This document shows positions 34,196-42,411 of a stretch of DNA of 64,000 nt, piece by piece. The translations under genes were made by a program, and so were the position numbers. Where the stretch lies: positions 496,001 to 560,000 of the forward strand of contig NZ_CP093442.1 of assembly GCF_022814725.1 (NCBI RefSeq), in the 5' to 3' direction. The first letter of the stretch is position 1. Each line of letters opens with the position of its first letter. Below the pieces are notes generated by a model. That model was given only the letters and a program-made list of their open reading frames with translations, did not search any database and was not told the DNA's origin. The stretch is from Bdellovibrio reynosensis. GTDB lineage: Bacteria; Bdellovibrionota; Bdellovibrionia; Bdellovibrionales; Bdellovibrionaceae.

Positions 34196-34887
34196 AGTCT
34201 ACAAAAAAAGTCGTAGTGCTTTTATCTGCGGGGTTAGACTCCACAGTGAATGCCTATGAAGCGATCAAACATCAGCATGAAGTGGTTCTAGCTTTAACTT
34301 TTAATTACGGCCAAAGAGCTGCAAAAAAAGAAATCGAACACGCAGCTAAGATCGCGGCACACTTGGGTGTACCCCATAAAGTTGTTGAACTTCCTTGGTT
34401 TAAGGACTTCAACAAATCTTCCTTGTTAGTGGAATCCCAAACTGTTCCCACGGGAAGCGCTGTAGAAATTGATAGTTTAGAAAAATCGGAAGAAACAGCA
34501 AGGTCGGTATGGGTCCCTAATCGCAACGGGATCTTTTTAAACATCGCTGCAGCTTATGCTGAAGCGGCGGGTGCAGAAGTCGTCATTCCAGGTTTCAACG
34601 CCGAAGAAGCCGCGACGTTCCCTGATAATTCCAAAGAATTTTTAGATAGAGCTACGCAAGCACTTTGGTACTCAACTTCCAATCACGTCACTGTTGGCTG
34701 TTTTACGGTGCATTTAAAAAAGCCTGACATTGTTCGCTTAGGCCAAGGCTTGAAAGTTCCCTGGGAACTAATTTGGCCATGCTATTTTGCCGGGGAAAAA
34801 TGGTGCGGGGAGTGTGAATCCTGTCTTCGTTCCAAACGCGCCTTTGAGTCAGCAAAAGTGGATGTCAGCAGTCTTTTTAAAGGATAA
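34192..34887 (+). CDS. queC: 7-cyano-7-deazaguanine (preQ0) synthase
   Basis: A 231-residue ATP-dependent enzyme that converts 7-carboxy-7-deazaguanine to preQ0. The PP-loop reads LLSAGLDST (residues 10-18), where SGG is more usual, so Ala13 replaces Gly. Four zinc-ligand cysteines are at 197, 205, 208 and 211 in CYFAGEKWC...C..C. VWVPNRNGIFLNIAAAYAE and NAEEAATFPDNS are typical. It overlaps recJ by four bases and precedes a DUF366 gene by two. queD, queE and queF are not in the window. Confidence 0.94.
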   Translation: MKSTKKVVVLLSAGLDSTVNAYEAIKHQHEVVLALTFNYGQRAAKKEIEHAAKIAAHLGVPHKVVELPWFKDFNKSSLLVESQTVPTGSAVEIDSLEKSEETARSVWVPNRNGIFLNIAAAYAEAAGAEVVIPGFNAEEAATFPDNSKEFLDRATQALWYSTSNHVTVGCFTVHLKKPDIVRLGQGLKVPWELIWPCYFAGEKWCGECESCLRSKRAFESAKVDVSSLFKG

Positions 34888-34889
34888 AA

Positions 34890-35456
34890 ATGGAAACTTT
34901 GTTCATTGATAAAAAATTTGCCTACGATGGTTCTCAGCTCCGTTCCCTTTTTGCTTACCTTGATCATGGCCTTCTTGGTCCTTCGATCGTCGCGTGGGAA
35001 GGTGGTTGCAATATTCCTTTCACCCACATGGTGGACGGTGAAGACTTATTAGCGAAAGCCGTGATTCAAGGCGATGAAATGGTTCATTTTATCATCGAGG
35101 TTTTTGATCGTGATTTATTTTCTGGTGTGGCTTTGCAAAGACTTTTTGCTTCTATCTGTAAGGACTATTTGCAAACTCATACAAAAGCTTTGAATGGAAA
35201 AAGCCTTTATCGTGATGGCGATGATATTTACCTTGATGATAAAAAGCTTAGCATCAGCATTGCAACCAAGTCCCCTGTGTCAGTAATGATTCATTTTGCG
35301 ATGAATATCACGAATCAGGGAACTCCAGTAAGCACGCTAAGTCTTCAAGATCTAAAATTGGAAACAAAAACAGTGGCCGAAGATGTGATGAATTTATTCC
35401 GTTCAGAATATACGAAAATCATCGAAGCGACGCAAAAAGTCCGCCCGATCCCATAG
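34890..35456 (+). CDS. DUF366-family protein
   Basis: A 188-residue protein that fits DUF366, a family of unknown function known from archaea and some bacteria (recognised from memory). Visible features are LFIDKKFAYDGSQLRSL at the start, VAWEGGCNIPFTHMVDGEDL, the phrase GDEMVHFIIE, and LSISIATKSPVSVMIHFAMNI in the C-terminal half. No signal peptide or membrane segment. The start is two bases after queC and has AAGGA upstream, so it is made from the same message. A role in 7-deazaguanine metabolism is an inference from this position. Confidence 0.7.
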   Translation: METLFIDKKFAYDGSQLRSLFAYLDHGLLGPSIVAWEGGCNIPFTHMVDGEDLLAKAVIQGDEMVHFIIEVFDRDLFSGVALQRLFASICKDYLQTHTKALNGKSLYRDGDDIYLDDKKLSISIATKSPVSVMIHFAMNITNQGTPVSTLSLQDLKLETKTVAEDVMNLFRSEYTKIIEATQKVRPIP

Positions 35457-35467
35457 AGGAAAATAGA

Positions 35468-37111
35468 TTAAGAGGCTTTGTCTTTGGTTTTGATATAGGA
35501 TTCGCGCAGCCATAAACGGATGTGCTTTAAGAAGTAATCCTTCATACCAAAGAAGACGAAGTGGTTGAGGCTTCCGCCGTCTTCACCTTTATCTTCTTCA
35601 GTGTAATTCACTGTGCCCACGATCTCAGGGGTTTCAAGCTCCTGGGGCCGCCATAAAATGAATTCTCTAAATGCACCAATGCTCATCGAACGATGGTATT
35701 TTAAAATCAGTCCTGCTTCAGAAATCTGCGTGATTTGAACTGGGTTTGCCACTTTCAATACACGTTCTTCATCCACGCGGGCTAAGGTGGCGGCCTCGCG
35801 ATTCACCATTCTGCTGTGAAAGCTTACAAGTTTTTTCACAATATAAGTGCGATCCAGCGGAGCAAAGAACATATCTTTTACGAACTCACCAAAAGTCCGC
35901 ACTTCTTCTAATGCTACAGATCTGCGCGAAAATAAATATAGCTCCGGTACAATCGGAGTTTTCACCTCATGTTTGGTACCGCGATCACTGAGATATTGAG
36001 TTACAGTTTGCCAGCGTTTATCTTTTTCAGTGCCGAAGATATCAAAGTTAGCAAAGATGAGGTCAACTTGAGCAGGAATCGTTTGGCGGTGGGCGGTTTC
36101 TTTATCTGCCAGATCCGACAGTAATTGGGTGAAGCTTTCGTAAGAATAAATTTCGATATTGCTCATTTTATCAATAAGCAATTGCCTTAGTTCTGATCCA
36201 AGCGGATTCGTTGTCTCTTCATCCACGATAATAATTTTTAAAGGAACTGGCATTTCAGGCTTTTTACCTAAAGCAAAGCTCGACGCTGGAATCAGACTGT
36301 TTTTTAATTCCTGACTTTGATGGTTTTTATTCTGCAAAATGTTTCTGCGAATCTGGCTGACCTGTTTATTGTCCATACCAAAGAACAAAAATTCACTTAA
36401 GAAATTGCCCGGGGTCATCTCTGTGCTTGATTTACAAACAGCAAGAACGCTTCGTTTATCGTCAGTTAAGAAAGCGTCGCTATAATATTTTGTCAAAGCA
36501 CCAGGTTTGATAGGGTGATTATTAAATGTCGTAAAGCCCACTTCAGAAACGCTATTTAAAGAAACTTCTTTCAGCATTTCGATAGTTGACTGCATTTGCA
36601 TAGCAGAAACAGTTTCCGTACTTAGTGGCTTGTGGCCAACCAAAGCGTATTCCAAATGCATCTTAAGCATCAATTTATCAAACGGCTTAAAGATCACGTT
36701 GTTGATGATGCGTTCTTCAGCTAAGGAAATATCAAAATCAGCGCTATCAAAAGCGGTGATAACTAGTGAAGTGACCTCCTCCGCAGGACATAACTTTTTA
36801 CGAACGAAAAAGTCGCGGGCGCGCTTTAATAGATCAAGATTTTTAATTCCCAGAAATTCATTCTTGGCGATAACTAAGCGCAACTGATGAGCGTCGGAAG
36901 GTTCGATGGCTTCGCTTTCGTCAGTTTTATATTTCTGACCGCCTTTTGCTAAGGCAAGTGTGCCTTCGTGCATGGCCAATTTGAGCCATTCGTGAAATTG
37001 TTCAAGACTGAGAAAAAAGCGAATAGAAAGCTTCGGATCAATACTCTTTAAAGATTCGTAAAGATCGGCCTGGGTGCGTTCATCATCTTCGAGGATGTAT
37101 ATGAACTTCAT
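35468..37111 (-). CDS. Tandem receiver-like/PilZ-like regulatory protein
   Basis: A 547-residue protein with an internally duplicated layout. Residues 1 to about 155 resemble a receiver (YILEDDERTQADLYESL at the start, a late Lys in NVIFKPFDKLML) with a long insertion. About 180-265 looks like a PilZ-type barrel (VSLNSVSEVGF ... EFLFFGMDNKQVSQIRRNI). About 290-430 is a second receiver-like unit (LKIIIVDEE ... DLIFANFDIFG) and about 445-540 a second barrel (ITQISEAGLILKY ... FVFFGMKDYFLKHIRLWL). The RxxxR signature of c-di-GMP-binding PilZ domains is not obvious. An 18-base inverted repeat abuts the start codon in place of a ribosome-binding site. Confidence 0.6.
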   Translation of the reverse strand: MKFIYILEDDERTQADLYESLKSIDPKLSIRFFLSLEQFHEWLKLAMHEGTLALAKGGQKYKTDESEAIEPSDAHQLRLVIAKNEFLGIKNLDLLKRARDFFVRKKLCPAEEVTSLVITAFDSADFDISLAEERIINNVIFKPFDKLMLKMHLEYALVGHKPLSTETVSAMQMQSTIEMLKEVSLNSVSEVGFTTFNNHPIKPGALTKYYSDAFLTDDKRSVLAVCKSSTEMTPGNFLSEFLFFGMDNKQVSQIRRNILQNKNHQSQELKNSLIPASSFALGKKPEMPVPLKIIIVDEETTNPLGSELRQLLIDKMSNIEIYSYESFTQLLSDLADKETAHRQTIPAQVDLIFANFDIFGTEKDKRWQTVTQYLSDRGTKHEVKTPIVPELYLFSRRSVALEEVRTFGEFVKDMFFAPLDRTYIVKKLVSFHSRMVNREAATLARVDEERVLKVANPVQITQISEAGLILKYHRSMSIGAFREFILWRPQELETPEIVGTVNYTEEDKGEDGGSLNHFVFFGMKDYFLKHIRLWLRESYIKTKDKAS

Positions 37112-37127
37112 ATACTTTTAAGTATAT
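37109..37127 (-). promoter_or_regulatory. Inverted repeat abutting the start codon of the REC/PilZ-like gene
   Basis: ATATACTT-TT-AAGTATAT (37110-37127) has 8-base arms and a two-base spacer, and its minus-strand 3' arm supplies the first two bases of the ATG. No ribosome-binding site is visible. It could be an operator or a weak start-site hairpin. Confidence 0.4.
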
Positions 37128-37158
37128 CTTGGAATGAGATACATTTGTTAGAAAAATC

Positions 37159-37503
37159 TTAAGGAGTCCTGAAAATAAAGTAAACGGCGCCGATTAAGCA
37201 TAGGCCCGCCCACAGGAAATCAAGCTTCAAAGGTTGTTTCATATAGAGAATAGAAAACCCCGCAAACACAGCCATGGTTATGACTTCTTGAATGATCTTT
37301 AGCTGAGGCAAACTAAACTGAGTGTAGCCGATACGGTTGGCAGGGACTTGCAAGACATATTCAAAAAATGCAATTCCCCAGCTTACCAAGATCGCCACCC
37401 ACAGTGCTGAATCCTTAAATGATTTCAAGTGGCCGTACCACGCGAAAGTCATAAATACATTGGAAAGAATCAAAAGGCTTATGGGTGTGATGGCTGAATT
37501 CAT
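37159..37503 (-). CDS. DUF486 family membrane protein
   Basis: A 114-residue four-helix membrane protein, recognisable as DUF486 from VFMTFAWYGHLKSF near the N-terminus, ILVSWGIAFFEYVLQVPANRIGY in the middle and LKIIQEVITMAVFAGFSILYMKQPL. The family belongs to the DMT transporter-like fold but has no assigned function. The start overlaps the stop of the Na/Pi cotransporter gene by four bases, so it is the last gene of a coupled three-gene operon of membrane proteins. Confidence 0.88.
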   Translation of the reverse strand: MNSAITPISLLILSNVFMTFAWYGHLKSFKDSALWVAILVSWGIAFFEYVLQVPANRIGYTQFSLPQLKIIQEVITMAVFAGFSILYMKQPLKLDFLWAGLCLIGAVYFIFRTP

Positions 37504-39110
37504 GGGTTTGAGGACCTTTGATTATAGGCGTGATTGCAAAGCAAGCTTGCAATACGACGGTACTCACTTAGTAAATCCAAGTGAATAGAGCTGGTGTTAA
37601 TCGAAGTAGCTAGACCACGGTTCAGGCGACTGATGTGGTTTTCGCGCAAAGATATCTCTGTTTTCGCTAAATCACGTTTCAACTGAATCGCTTCTTCGCA
37701 AAGGTCTTTGTTTGAATAGGCATTAATAGCCATGGCTGCCACTTTAACCACTTTTTCGTGCATGTGGCGGATTTCAGACCAACCTTCTTCCGAGAACTCA
37801 AGCTTTAAGGCGTTCTTTTTAATCGCCAGGGCCAAGATGTTGATGTCAATCGCATCCGCCGCTCTTTCGACGTCACTTAGGAACATGATCATATTCATGA
37901 CGTTTTGATGAACTACCGTGGTTGATTTATTGGCGTGATCCAATAAGAACATTTTCGTTTCACGATAAAGGAAGTCGACCTTGTTATCGCGATCCTTGAT
38001 GGAATCAAAGTCCTTGGGGTCATTCGTTTCAAAAAGACGAATCGAATCTTTGGTCATACCTAAAACGATATCCGCCGTGCGCTGAATTTCGCGATTGGCA
38101 TAGGAAATCGCCAAGGCAGAGCTTTGATAGTTATTTAAGTTCACAAATTCAGTCCCGAATTCTTCGGAAGCCGCTTTCGGGAACATTTTTTCAATCAACT
38201 CTGCACCCTTATTAATGAATGGGAAGAACATCACCGCTGATAAAACGTTGAATATCAAATGTGCATTGGCAATTGAACGGGGGGTGGTCGTATCAAAAGT
38301 CATCAGATAGTCGATGAACAACTGCGTGAACGGATAGAAAATCACCACACTGATTGTCTTATAAAAGAAATGGGCCCAAGCAACCTGACGGCCGATATAG
38401 TTGCCACCCGCTGCTGCAATAAGTGCCACAGAAGTCGTACCGATATTGGCACCGTAAACCCATAACATCGCATCGTAGAAAGTGATGGCTTTCACCGCAG
38501 CTAAACTCATCGCAAGACCGATAGTCACAGCACTGCTTTGTACAAAGGCGCAGAATACGATGGAAATTAGAAGTGAATATCCAGGGTTGTCACGGATGCT
38601 TTGAAATAATCCCGTCAACAGCGGATTTTCAGCGAAGTGATGGGAGGCAACCGAAATCAAATTCAAGCCAAAGAACAATAAACCAAAACCCATGAACACC
38701 ATGGATAGGTTTTTAAAGACGGTCTTTTTAGATTTAAAATAAAAAGCAAAAGCGATGGCAAAAACTGGCAGGGCATAACTACCCAAATCCAAAGAGATGA
38801 ATTGAACAGTTAACGTCGTACCGATCGCAGTACCGATGATAACGCCCATCACTTGACGAAGATTGATCACGCGGGCTGATCCCAACCCCACAAGCATTGA
38901 AGTCACAGCACCCGAACTTTGCATTAAAGTCGTAAGTACCACACCCGTCAAAATTGCTAAGAACTTACTTTGGGACAAACGGTTTAAAAGAACCGTGATT
39001 TTTCCCGCCATCAGTTTTTCTAAAGAAGACGAAGCCAAGCCCATGCCGTAAAGAAACAGGGCTACACCGCTGATCAGAATAATAAAATAGGAGTTATGGG
39101 TGTCTATCAT
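37500..39110 (-). CDS. Na/Pi cotransporter family protein with PhoU-like domain
   Basis: A 536-residue protein of the NptA/YjbB type. The N-terminal about 310 residues hold the two inverted transporter repeats, with the QSSGA/QSSAVT signatures in TTLMQSSGAVTSMLVG and AFVQSSAVTIGLAM and the repeated GANIGTT/GTAIGTTLT motifs. Residues about 335-530 are a helical PhoU-like domain (IQRTADIVLGMTKDSIRLFE, LSDVERAADAIDINI). It mediates sodium-coupled phosphate movement in characterised members. It overlaps both neighbours by four bases (ATGA junctions). Confidence 0.93.
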   Translation of the reverse strand: MIDTHNSYFIILISGVALFLYGMGLASSSLEKLMAGKITVLLNRLSQSKFLAILTGVVLTTLMQSSGAVTSMLVGLGSARVINLRQVMGVIIGTAIGTTLTVQFISLDLGSYALPVFAIAFAFYFKSKKTVFKNLSMVFMGFGLLFFGLNLISVASHHFAENPLLTGLFQSIRDNPGYSLLISIVFCAFVQSSAVTIGLAMSLAAVKAITFYDAMLWVYGANIGTTSVALIAAAGGNYIGRQVAWAHFFYKTISVVIFYPFTQLFIDYLMTFDTTTPRSIANAHLIFNVLSAVMFFPFINKGAELIEKMFPKAASEEFGTEFVNLNNYQSSALAISYANREIQRTADIVLGMTKDSIRLFETNDPKDFDSIKDRDNKVDFLYRETKMFLLDHANKSTTVVHQNVMNMIMFLSDVERAADAIDINILALAIKKNALKLEFSEEGWSEIRHMHEKVVKVAAMAINAYSNKDLCEEAIQLKRDLAKTEISLRENHISRLNRGLATSINTSSIHLDLLSEYRRIASLLCNHAYNQRSSNP

Positions 39111-39850
39111 GATGAGGTATCCAAATCTGAATTGAAATTAACAAGGCTCCAGCCAAACAAAATTGTAGCAATGCTTGTGGGAATTAGGAAGCCCCAATAT
39201 TGAACATGCATGAATGCGTAAGCAGAAATTAAAGAGCCAAGAATGAATGAAACGATGATTCCCACTCTCATCCAATTTGCAAGTATTTCGTTTTCCCGTG
39301 GTTGAATGTGATGGGAGCCACTGATCACGCGAACCATTCCAATTCCCAAATCCGTGGTCACACCAGTTAAGTGAGTGGTACGAATGATGGCGCCAAACGC
39401 CGAAGTGATGGTTGCATTTTGTAAACCGCAGGCCAAACAAAGGGCTGCCAAAAGAAAATGGTCGTTGCGCGCGATCTCGGCGCCAAAGTTTCCAAACACT
39501 CCCAAATTTCCTGCCGTCGTTACTGCTAATGTTAAAGAAAAAATGAGTAACATAACGATAGGGTATAAAGGCTTCTTGCCAATTTGAATTCGTTTATCAA
39601 CCAACACAGCTGATAGCATAGCGCCAATTATGAAAAACACGGGCACCGCCAACATGCCCAATGCTGCAGTCCATCTTCCTTGTGCTGATTCAGTTCCCAC
39701 CAAAGTACCAAACCCCGTGATGTGAGAAACAAAGCGATGGCAAGAAAGATATCCACCGGTATTTATAGATCCCGCTTGAAAGGCTAAAGAAAGCCAAATG
39801 ATGACATTGGATTTACTGAAGTGAGCCAGAGTCTGTCGATAGGAAAACAT
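39107..39850 (-). CDS. YoaK/DUF1275 family membrane protein
   Basis: A 247-residue protein with about six membrane helices, recognisable as DUF1275 (YoaK-like). Signatures are AFQAGSINTGGYLSCHRFVSHITGFGTLVG near the N-terminus (only part of this conserved block is quoted elsewhere), LAALCLACGLQNATITSAFG and TTHLTGVTTDLGIG. Function unknown; some members are linked to pH or osmotic stress. First gene of the leftward three-gene operon with the Na/Pi cotransporter and DUF486 proteins. Confidence 0.88.
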   Translation of the reverse strand: MFSYRQTLAHFSKSNVIIWLSLAFQAGSINTGGYLSCHRFVSHITGFGTLVGTESAQGRWTAALGMLAVPVFFIIGAMLSAVLVDKRIQIGKKPLYPIVMLLIFSLTLAVTTAGNLGVFGNFGAEIARNDHFLLAALCLACGLQNATITSAFGAIIRTTHLTGVTTDLGIGMVRVISGSHHIQPRENEILANWMRVGIIVSFILGSLISAYAFMHVQYWGFLIPTSIATILFGWSLVNFNSDLDTSS

Positions 39851-39928
39851 GATGAATTAAGATTAAAACATCGCTTTTAAAAATACAAAAAGGACTTATA
39901 TAATCAGGTCTTTAAGAGGTAGTAAAAG

Positions 39929-40345
39929 ATGGCGCAAAATTCCCAACCAGTTTTAGTGGTCGCGGCTCTGATTCGACGTTACGGCGATCCAGAGAAAAAA
40001 ATCCTGATTGTTCGCCGCGGACCAGGTCAAACCGGCGCAGGCGCCTGGGAGTTTCCCGGAGGAAAAGTAGAAAAAGGCGAATCCCCAGAGCAAGCTTTAG
40101 TGAGGGAAATTCACGAAGAACTGGGAATTGAAATCAAAGTCGGTGCTCTTTTGGGCGAAGCTGTTTACGCCTATCCATCGAAAGTCATAAAACTGCGAGT
40201 GCATTGGTCAGAGTCGTTAAGTTCCGATCTGCAGTTAGTTGAACACGACGCCTTTAAGTGGCTTAAGCCTGAAGAAATTCAAGTCACGGAGCTTTCTGAA
40301 GCAGATAGGCCTTTTGTCGAAATGATTCTTCAAGGCAGTAAGTAA
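39929..40345 (+). CDS. Nudix hydrolase, MutT-like
   Basis: A 138-residue Nudix enzyme. The Nudix box GGKVEKGESPEQALVREIHEELGI (residues about 45-68) has all the Gx5Ex7REUxEExGU positions. The N-terminus VVAALIRRYGDPEKKILIVRRGPGQTGAGAWEFPGG and the C-terminal FKWLKPEEI are typical of 8-oxo-dGTP diphosphatases that cleanse the nucleotide pool. The substrate is assigned by resemblance only. The 3' end overlaps the convergent DCC-protein gene by 16 bases. Confidence 0.9.
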   Translation: MAQNSQPVLVVAALIRRYGDPEKKILIVRRGPGQTGAGAWEFPGGKVEKGESPEQALVREIHEELGIEIKVGALLGEAVYAYPSKVIKLRVHWSESLSSDLQLVEHDAFKWLKPEEIQVTELSEADRPFVEMILQGSK

Positions 40346-40767
40346 GAACGCTCTTGCGGCGTCGGTAAACGACAGAACTCACGTTTACCAAACCAGGAAT
40401 AGCGATTGCGAGCGACAAGCTTATAAAGCACATCGCGGATAGGTCCTGGAATGATCAAAGCTAAAAGGAATAATTTAAAAATTCCACCTAAGGTCGCAAG
40501 AATACGAATGACCGCTGAAGAGCGGTGATAGGTTTTACCTTTTTCGTAAAAAACAACGGTTTCCAGTGACTCTCTGTCATGGGGAGCGAGCAACCCTATT
40601 GCTGTGTCACCCTGAAGTGGGGCGAATAAAAGTTTATGATTTTTATCGCGACTGATAACAGCGTCCACAAATCCGTTACAAAGATGACAAACTCCATCGA
40701 AAAAAACTAAGTTTTTCGCTTTTAGGCTGTCCTGATTTTTTAGATTCGTGGTTTCCATATTTTCCAT
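40330..40767 (-). CDS. DCC family (YuxK/DUF393) thiol-disulfide oxidoreductase-like protein
   Basis: A 145-residue protein of the DCC family. The name-giving motif is seen as FFDGVCHLCNGFVDAVI (residues about 22-38) with a CxxC redox pair, followed by FAPLQGD and the C-terminal RNRYSWFGKREFCRLP. The fold is thioredoxin-like, but physiological partners are unknown. ATG 40767 is used; ATG 40758 is an alternative. It overlaps the Nudix gene at the 3' end by 16 bases. Confidence 0.9.
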   Translation of the reverse strand: MENMETTNLKNQDSLKAKNLVFFDGVCHLCNGFVDAVISRDKNHKLLFAPLQGDTAIGLLAPHDRESLETVVFYEKGKTYHRSSAVIRILATLGGIFKLFLLALIIPGPIRDVLYKLVARNRYSWFGKREFCRLPTPQERSYLLP

Positions 40768-40824
40768 AGTAATTCCATTCTACTAACTTTATACTAATCA
40801 GACAAGGTGAGGAGTCTTGTTCAT

Positions 40825-41442
40825 ATGGAAGTCTTTTTATTTCCGCTCGTCAATGTGACCTTGTTTCCTAGAACAACAAAACCTTTAAATGTCTTTGAGC
40901 CCCGTTATCTAGCGATGGTGCGTGAAGCCGTCCGTAGCCAGACTCCGATAGCTCTAGGATTTATAGAAGATCCTTCTAAAGTCACTGCGGTCCAGCCCGG
41001 CGAAAAAGTTTCTTTTGTTCGTGAAATTGCAGGTTTTGGCCAGGCGCAAATCATCGAAGAACGGGTGAACGGTACACTTTTGGTCTTCTTAAAAGGTGAA
41101 GGCAAGTTACGCTTGGGAAAGGTCCTTGATAAGGGTCGCCCTTATATTGTGTGCGAAGCAGAAATTATTCCTGAAGAAAATGAACTCTTGCCGCAATTGC
41201 AAACCGAGCTTGATGCTTTGTTTCGCAGTTTGTATCGCTGGATTGAAACCCACATTCCAGATCCCACCCAGCGTGATATTTTACTGCGCAACTTAGTTGA
41301 ACCCGAAGAAATCGTCGGCAGCTTTGCTTCATATCTAGTGCGTGATTACGACATGCAGCACATGGTTTTAGAATTTAAAGACATCAATGAAAAGGTCCGA
41401 TTCCTTTATCGTCTTTTAGAATCGGGCGAGCTTACGACTTAA
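40825..41442 (+). CDS. Lon N-terminal-domain (LON substrate-binding) protein
   Basis: A 205-residue protein made only of the Lon protease substrate-binding domain: FLFPLVNVTLFPRTTKPLNVFEPRYLAMV at the start and VSFVREIAGFGQAQIIEE and NGTLLVFLKGEGKLRLGK afterwards. There is no AAA+ or protease domain. Stand-alone LON proteins are widespread, and their role is unclear (peptide binding or adaptor). ATG 40825 follows GTGAGGAG; the frame upstream has only a GTG. It overlaps the convergent heme A synthase gene by four bases. Confidence 0.87.
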   Translation: MEVFLFPLVNVTLFPRTTKPLNVFEPRYLAMVREAVRSQTPIALGFIEDPSKVTAVQPGEKVSFVREIAGFGQAQIIEERVNGTLLVFLKGEGKLRLGKVLDKGRPYIVCEAEIIPEENELLPQLQTELDALFRSLYRWIETHIPDPTQRDILLRNLVEPEEIVGSFASYLVRDYDMQHMVLEFKDINEKVRFLYRLLESGELTT

Positions 41443-42350
41443 TTTTGTGCGCGGAATGTGCGCATAAAAAACACCCATTGTAGTAGTAACACCCAAATAG
41501 TGTGAGCAATGGCCAAGTGACCGATCTTCATCCATACCGGAGCATGCAGCACCAAAGTGGCCACGCCAAAGATCATCGCTCCGATCAGTGCTAAACTCAT
41601 TTGCACAGAGCGCTCTTGAATCAGTTTTGTATCATTGCTTTGTGCTTTCAACCAGAAATACAAAGCCAAAGATCCGCCACCCAACGTAGCAAGCAATGGA
41701 TGCAATCCACGCAAGCGAACTAAGAAGTGCGATTCGGAAGCAAAGTCTGCCATCAAACCTTCCCAAAGATTGTGAGTTGGGAAAAGCGAGTTTGAAAGGG
41801 ACGCCCAAGCACCGGTAATGCCAATAACGATAATCACTAAAGGTAAAAACTTATAAACTTTGTCTTTAGAATTTTCCTTAGGAAGTTCATGGGAAGCTAG
41901 CGCCGCTGCAAACGTCAATGCGACAGCTCCCGTCAGCAAAAAAGAATTCAATTGGTGCAGCGCCATCACGAAAGCGCGGTAGGGGGTATCGTTAGTCGTC
42001 ACAAGTTTAAATAGAACTAACTTTGCTCCTAACAAAGCCTCAGTGATTGTAAAGATCAAGGTCGCTAAAGCGGCTTTTCTTGCAAAGTGACCTGTTGGAT
42101 AAAGCTTTCTTGCCATCCACCAGAAATAGATCACAGCGAAACCATAAAGGCCTGACATCAGGCGGTGCCCATATTCGACCCAGGTTTTTCCGCGTTGTGC
42201 TTCCGGAATCAATTGTCCATGACAAAGGGGCCAGGTGTCTCCGCACCCATCGCCTGAATGGGAAATGCGCACCCAAGCGCCCCATAAAATCACCAGAACA
42301 GTATAGGCCAAAAGTGCGAATGCGAAGTTTTTGAAGCGAGTCAAATTCAT
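41439..42350 (-). CDS. ctaA: Heme A synthase (COX15/CtaA family)
   Basis: A 303-residue inner-membrane protein with about eight helices. Family signatures: WGAWVRISHSGDGCGDTWPLCHGQ in the first loop, with the paired cysteines of the CtaA type, then YGHRLMSGLYGF, ALHQLNSFLLTGAV and HPLLATLGGGSLAL, and a late HLAIAHTIWVLLLQ. The conserved histidines ligate heme. It converts heme O to heme A for aa3-type cytochrome oxidase. No ctaB or oxidase genes are nearby. Confidence 0.9.
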   Translation of the reverse strand: MNLTRFKNFAFALLAYTVLVILWGAWVRISHSGDGCGDTWPLCHGQLIPEAQRGKTWVEYGHRLMSGLYGFAVIYFWWMARKLYPTGHFARKAALATLIFTITEALLGAKLVLFKLVTTNDTPYRAFVMALHQLNSFLLTGAVALTFAAALASHELPKENSKDKVYKFLPLVIIVIGITGAWASLSNSLFPTHNLWEGLMADFASESHFLVRLRGLHPLLATLGGGSLALYFWLKAQSNDTKLIQERSVQMSLALIGAMIFGVATLVLHAPVWMKIGHLAIAHTIWVLLLQWVFFMRTFRAQN

Positions 42351-42411
42351 AGTTCCATGGAGGTATCATGGGGCAGGTTGACTTTCAATCTCGGAAATTT
42401 TCTAATGAGCC

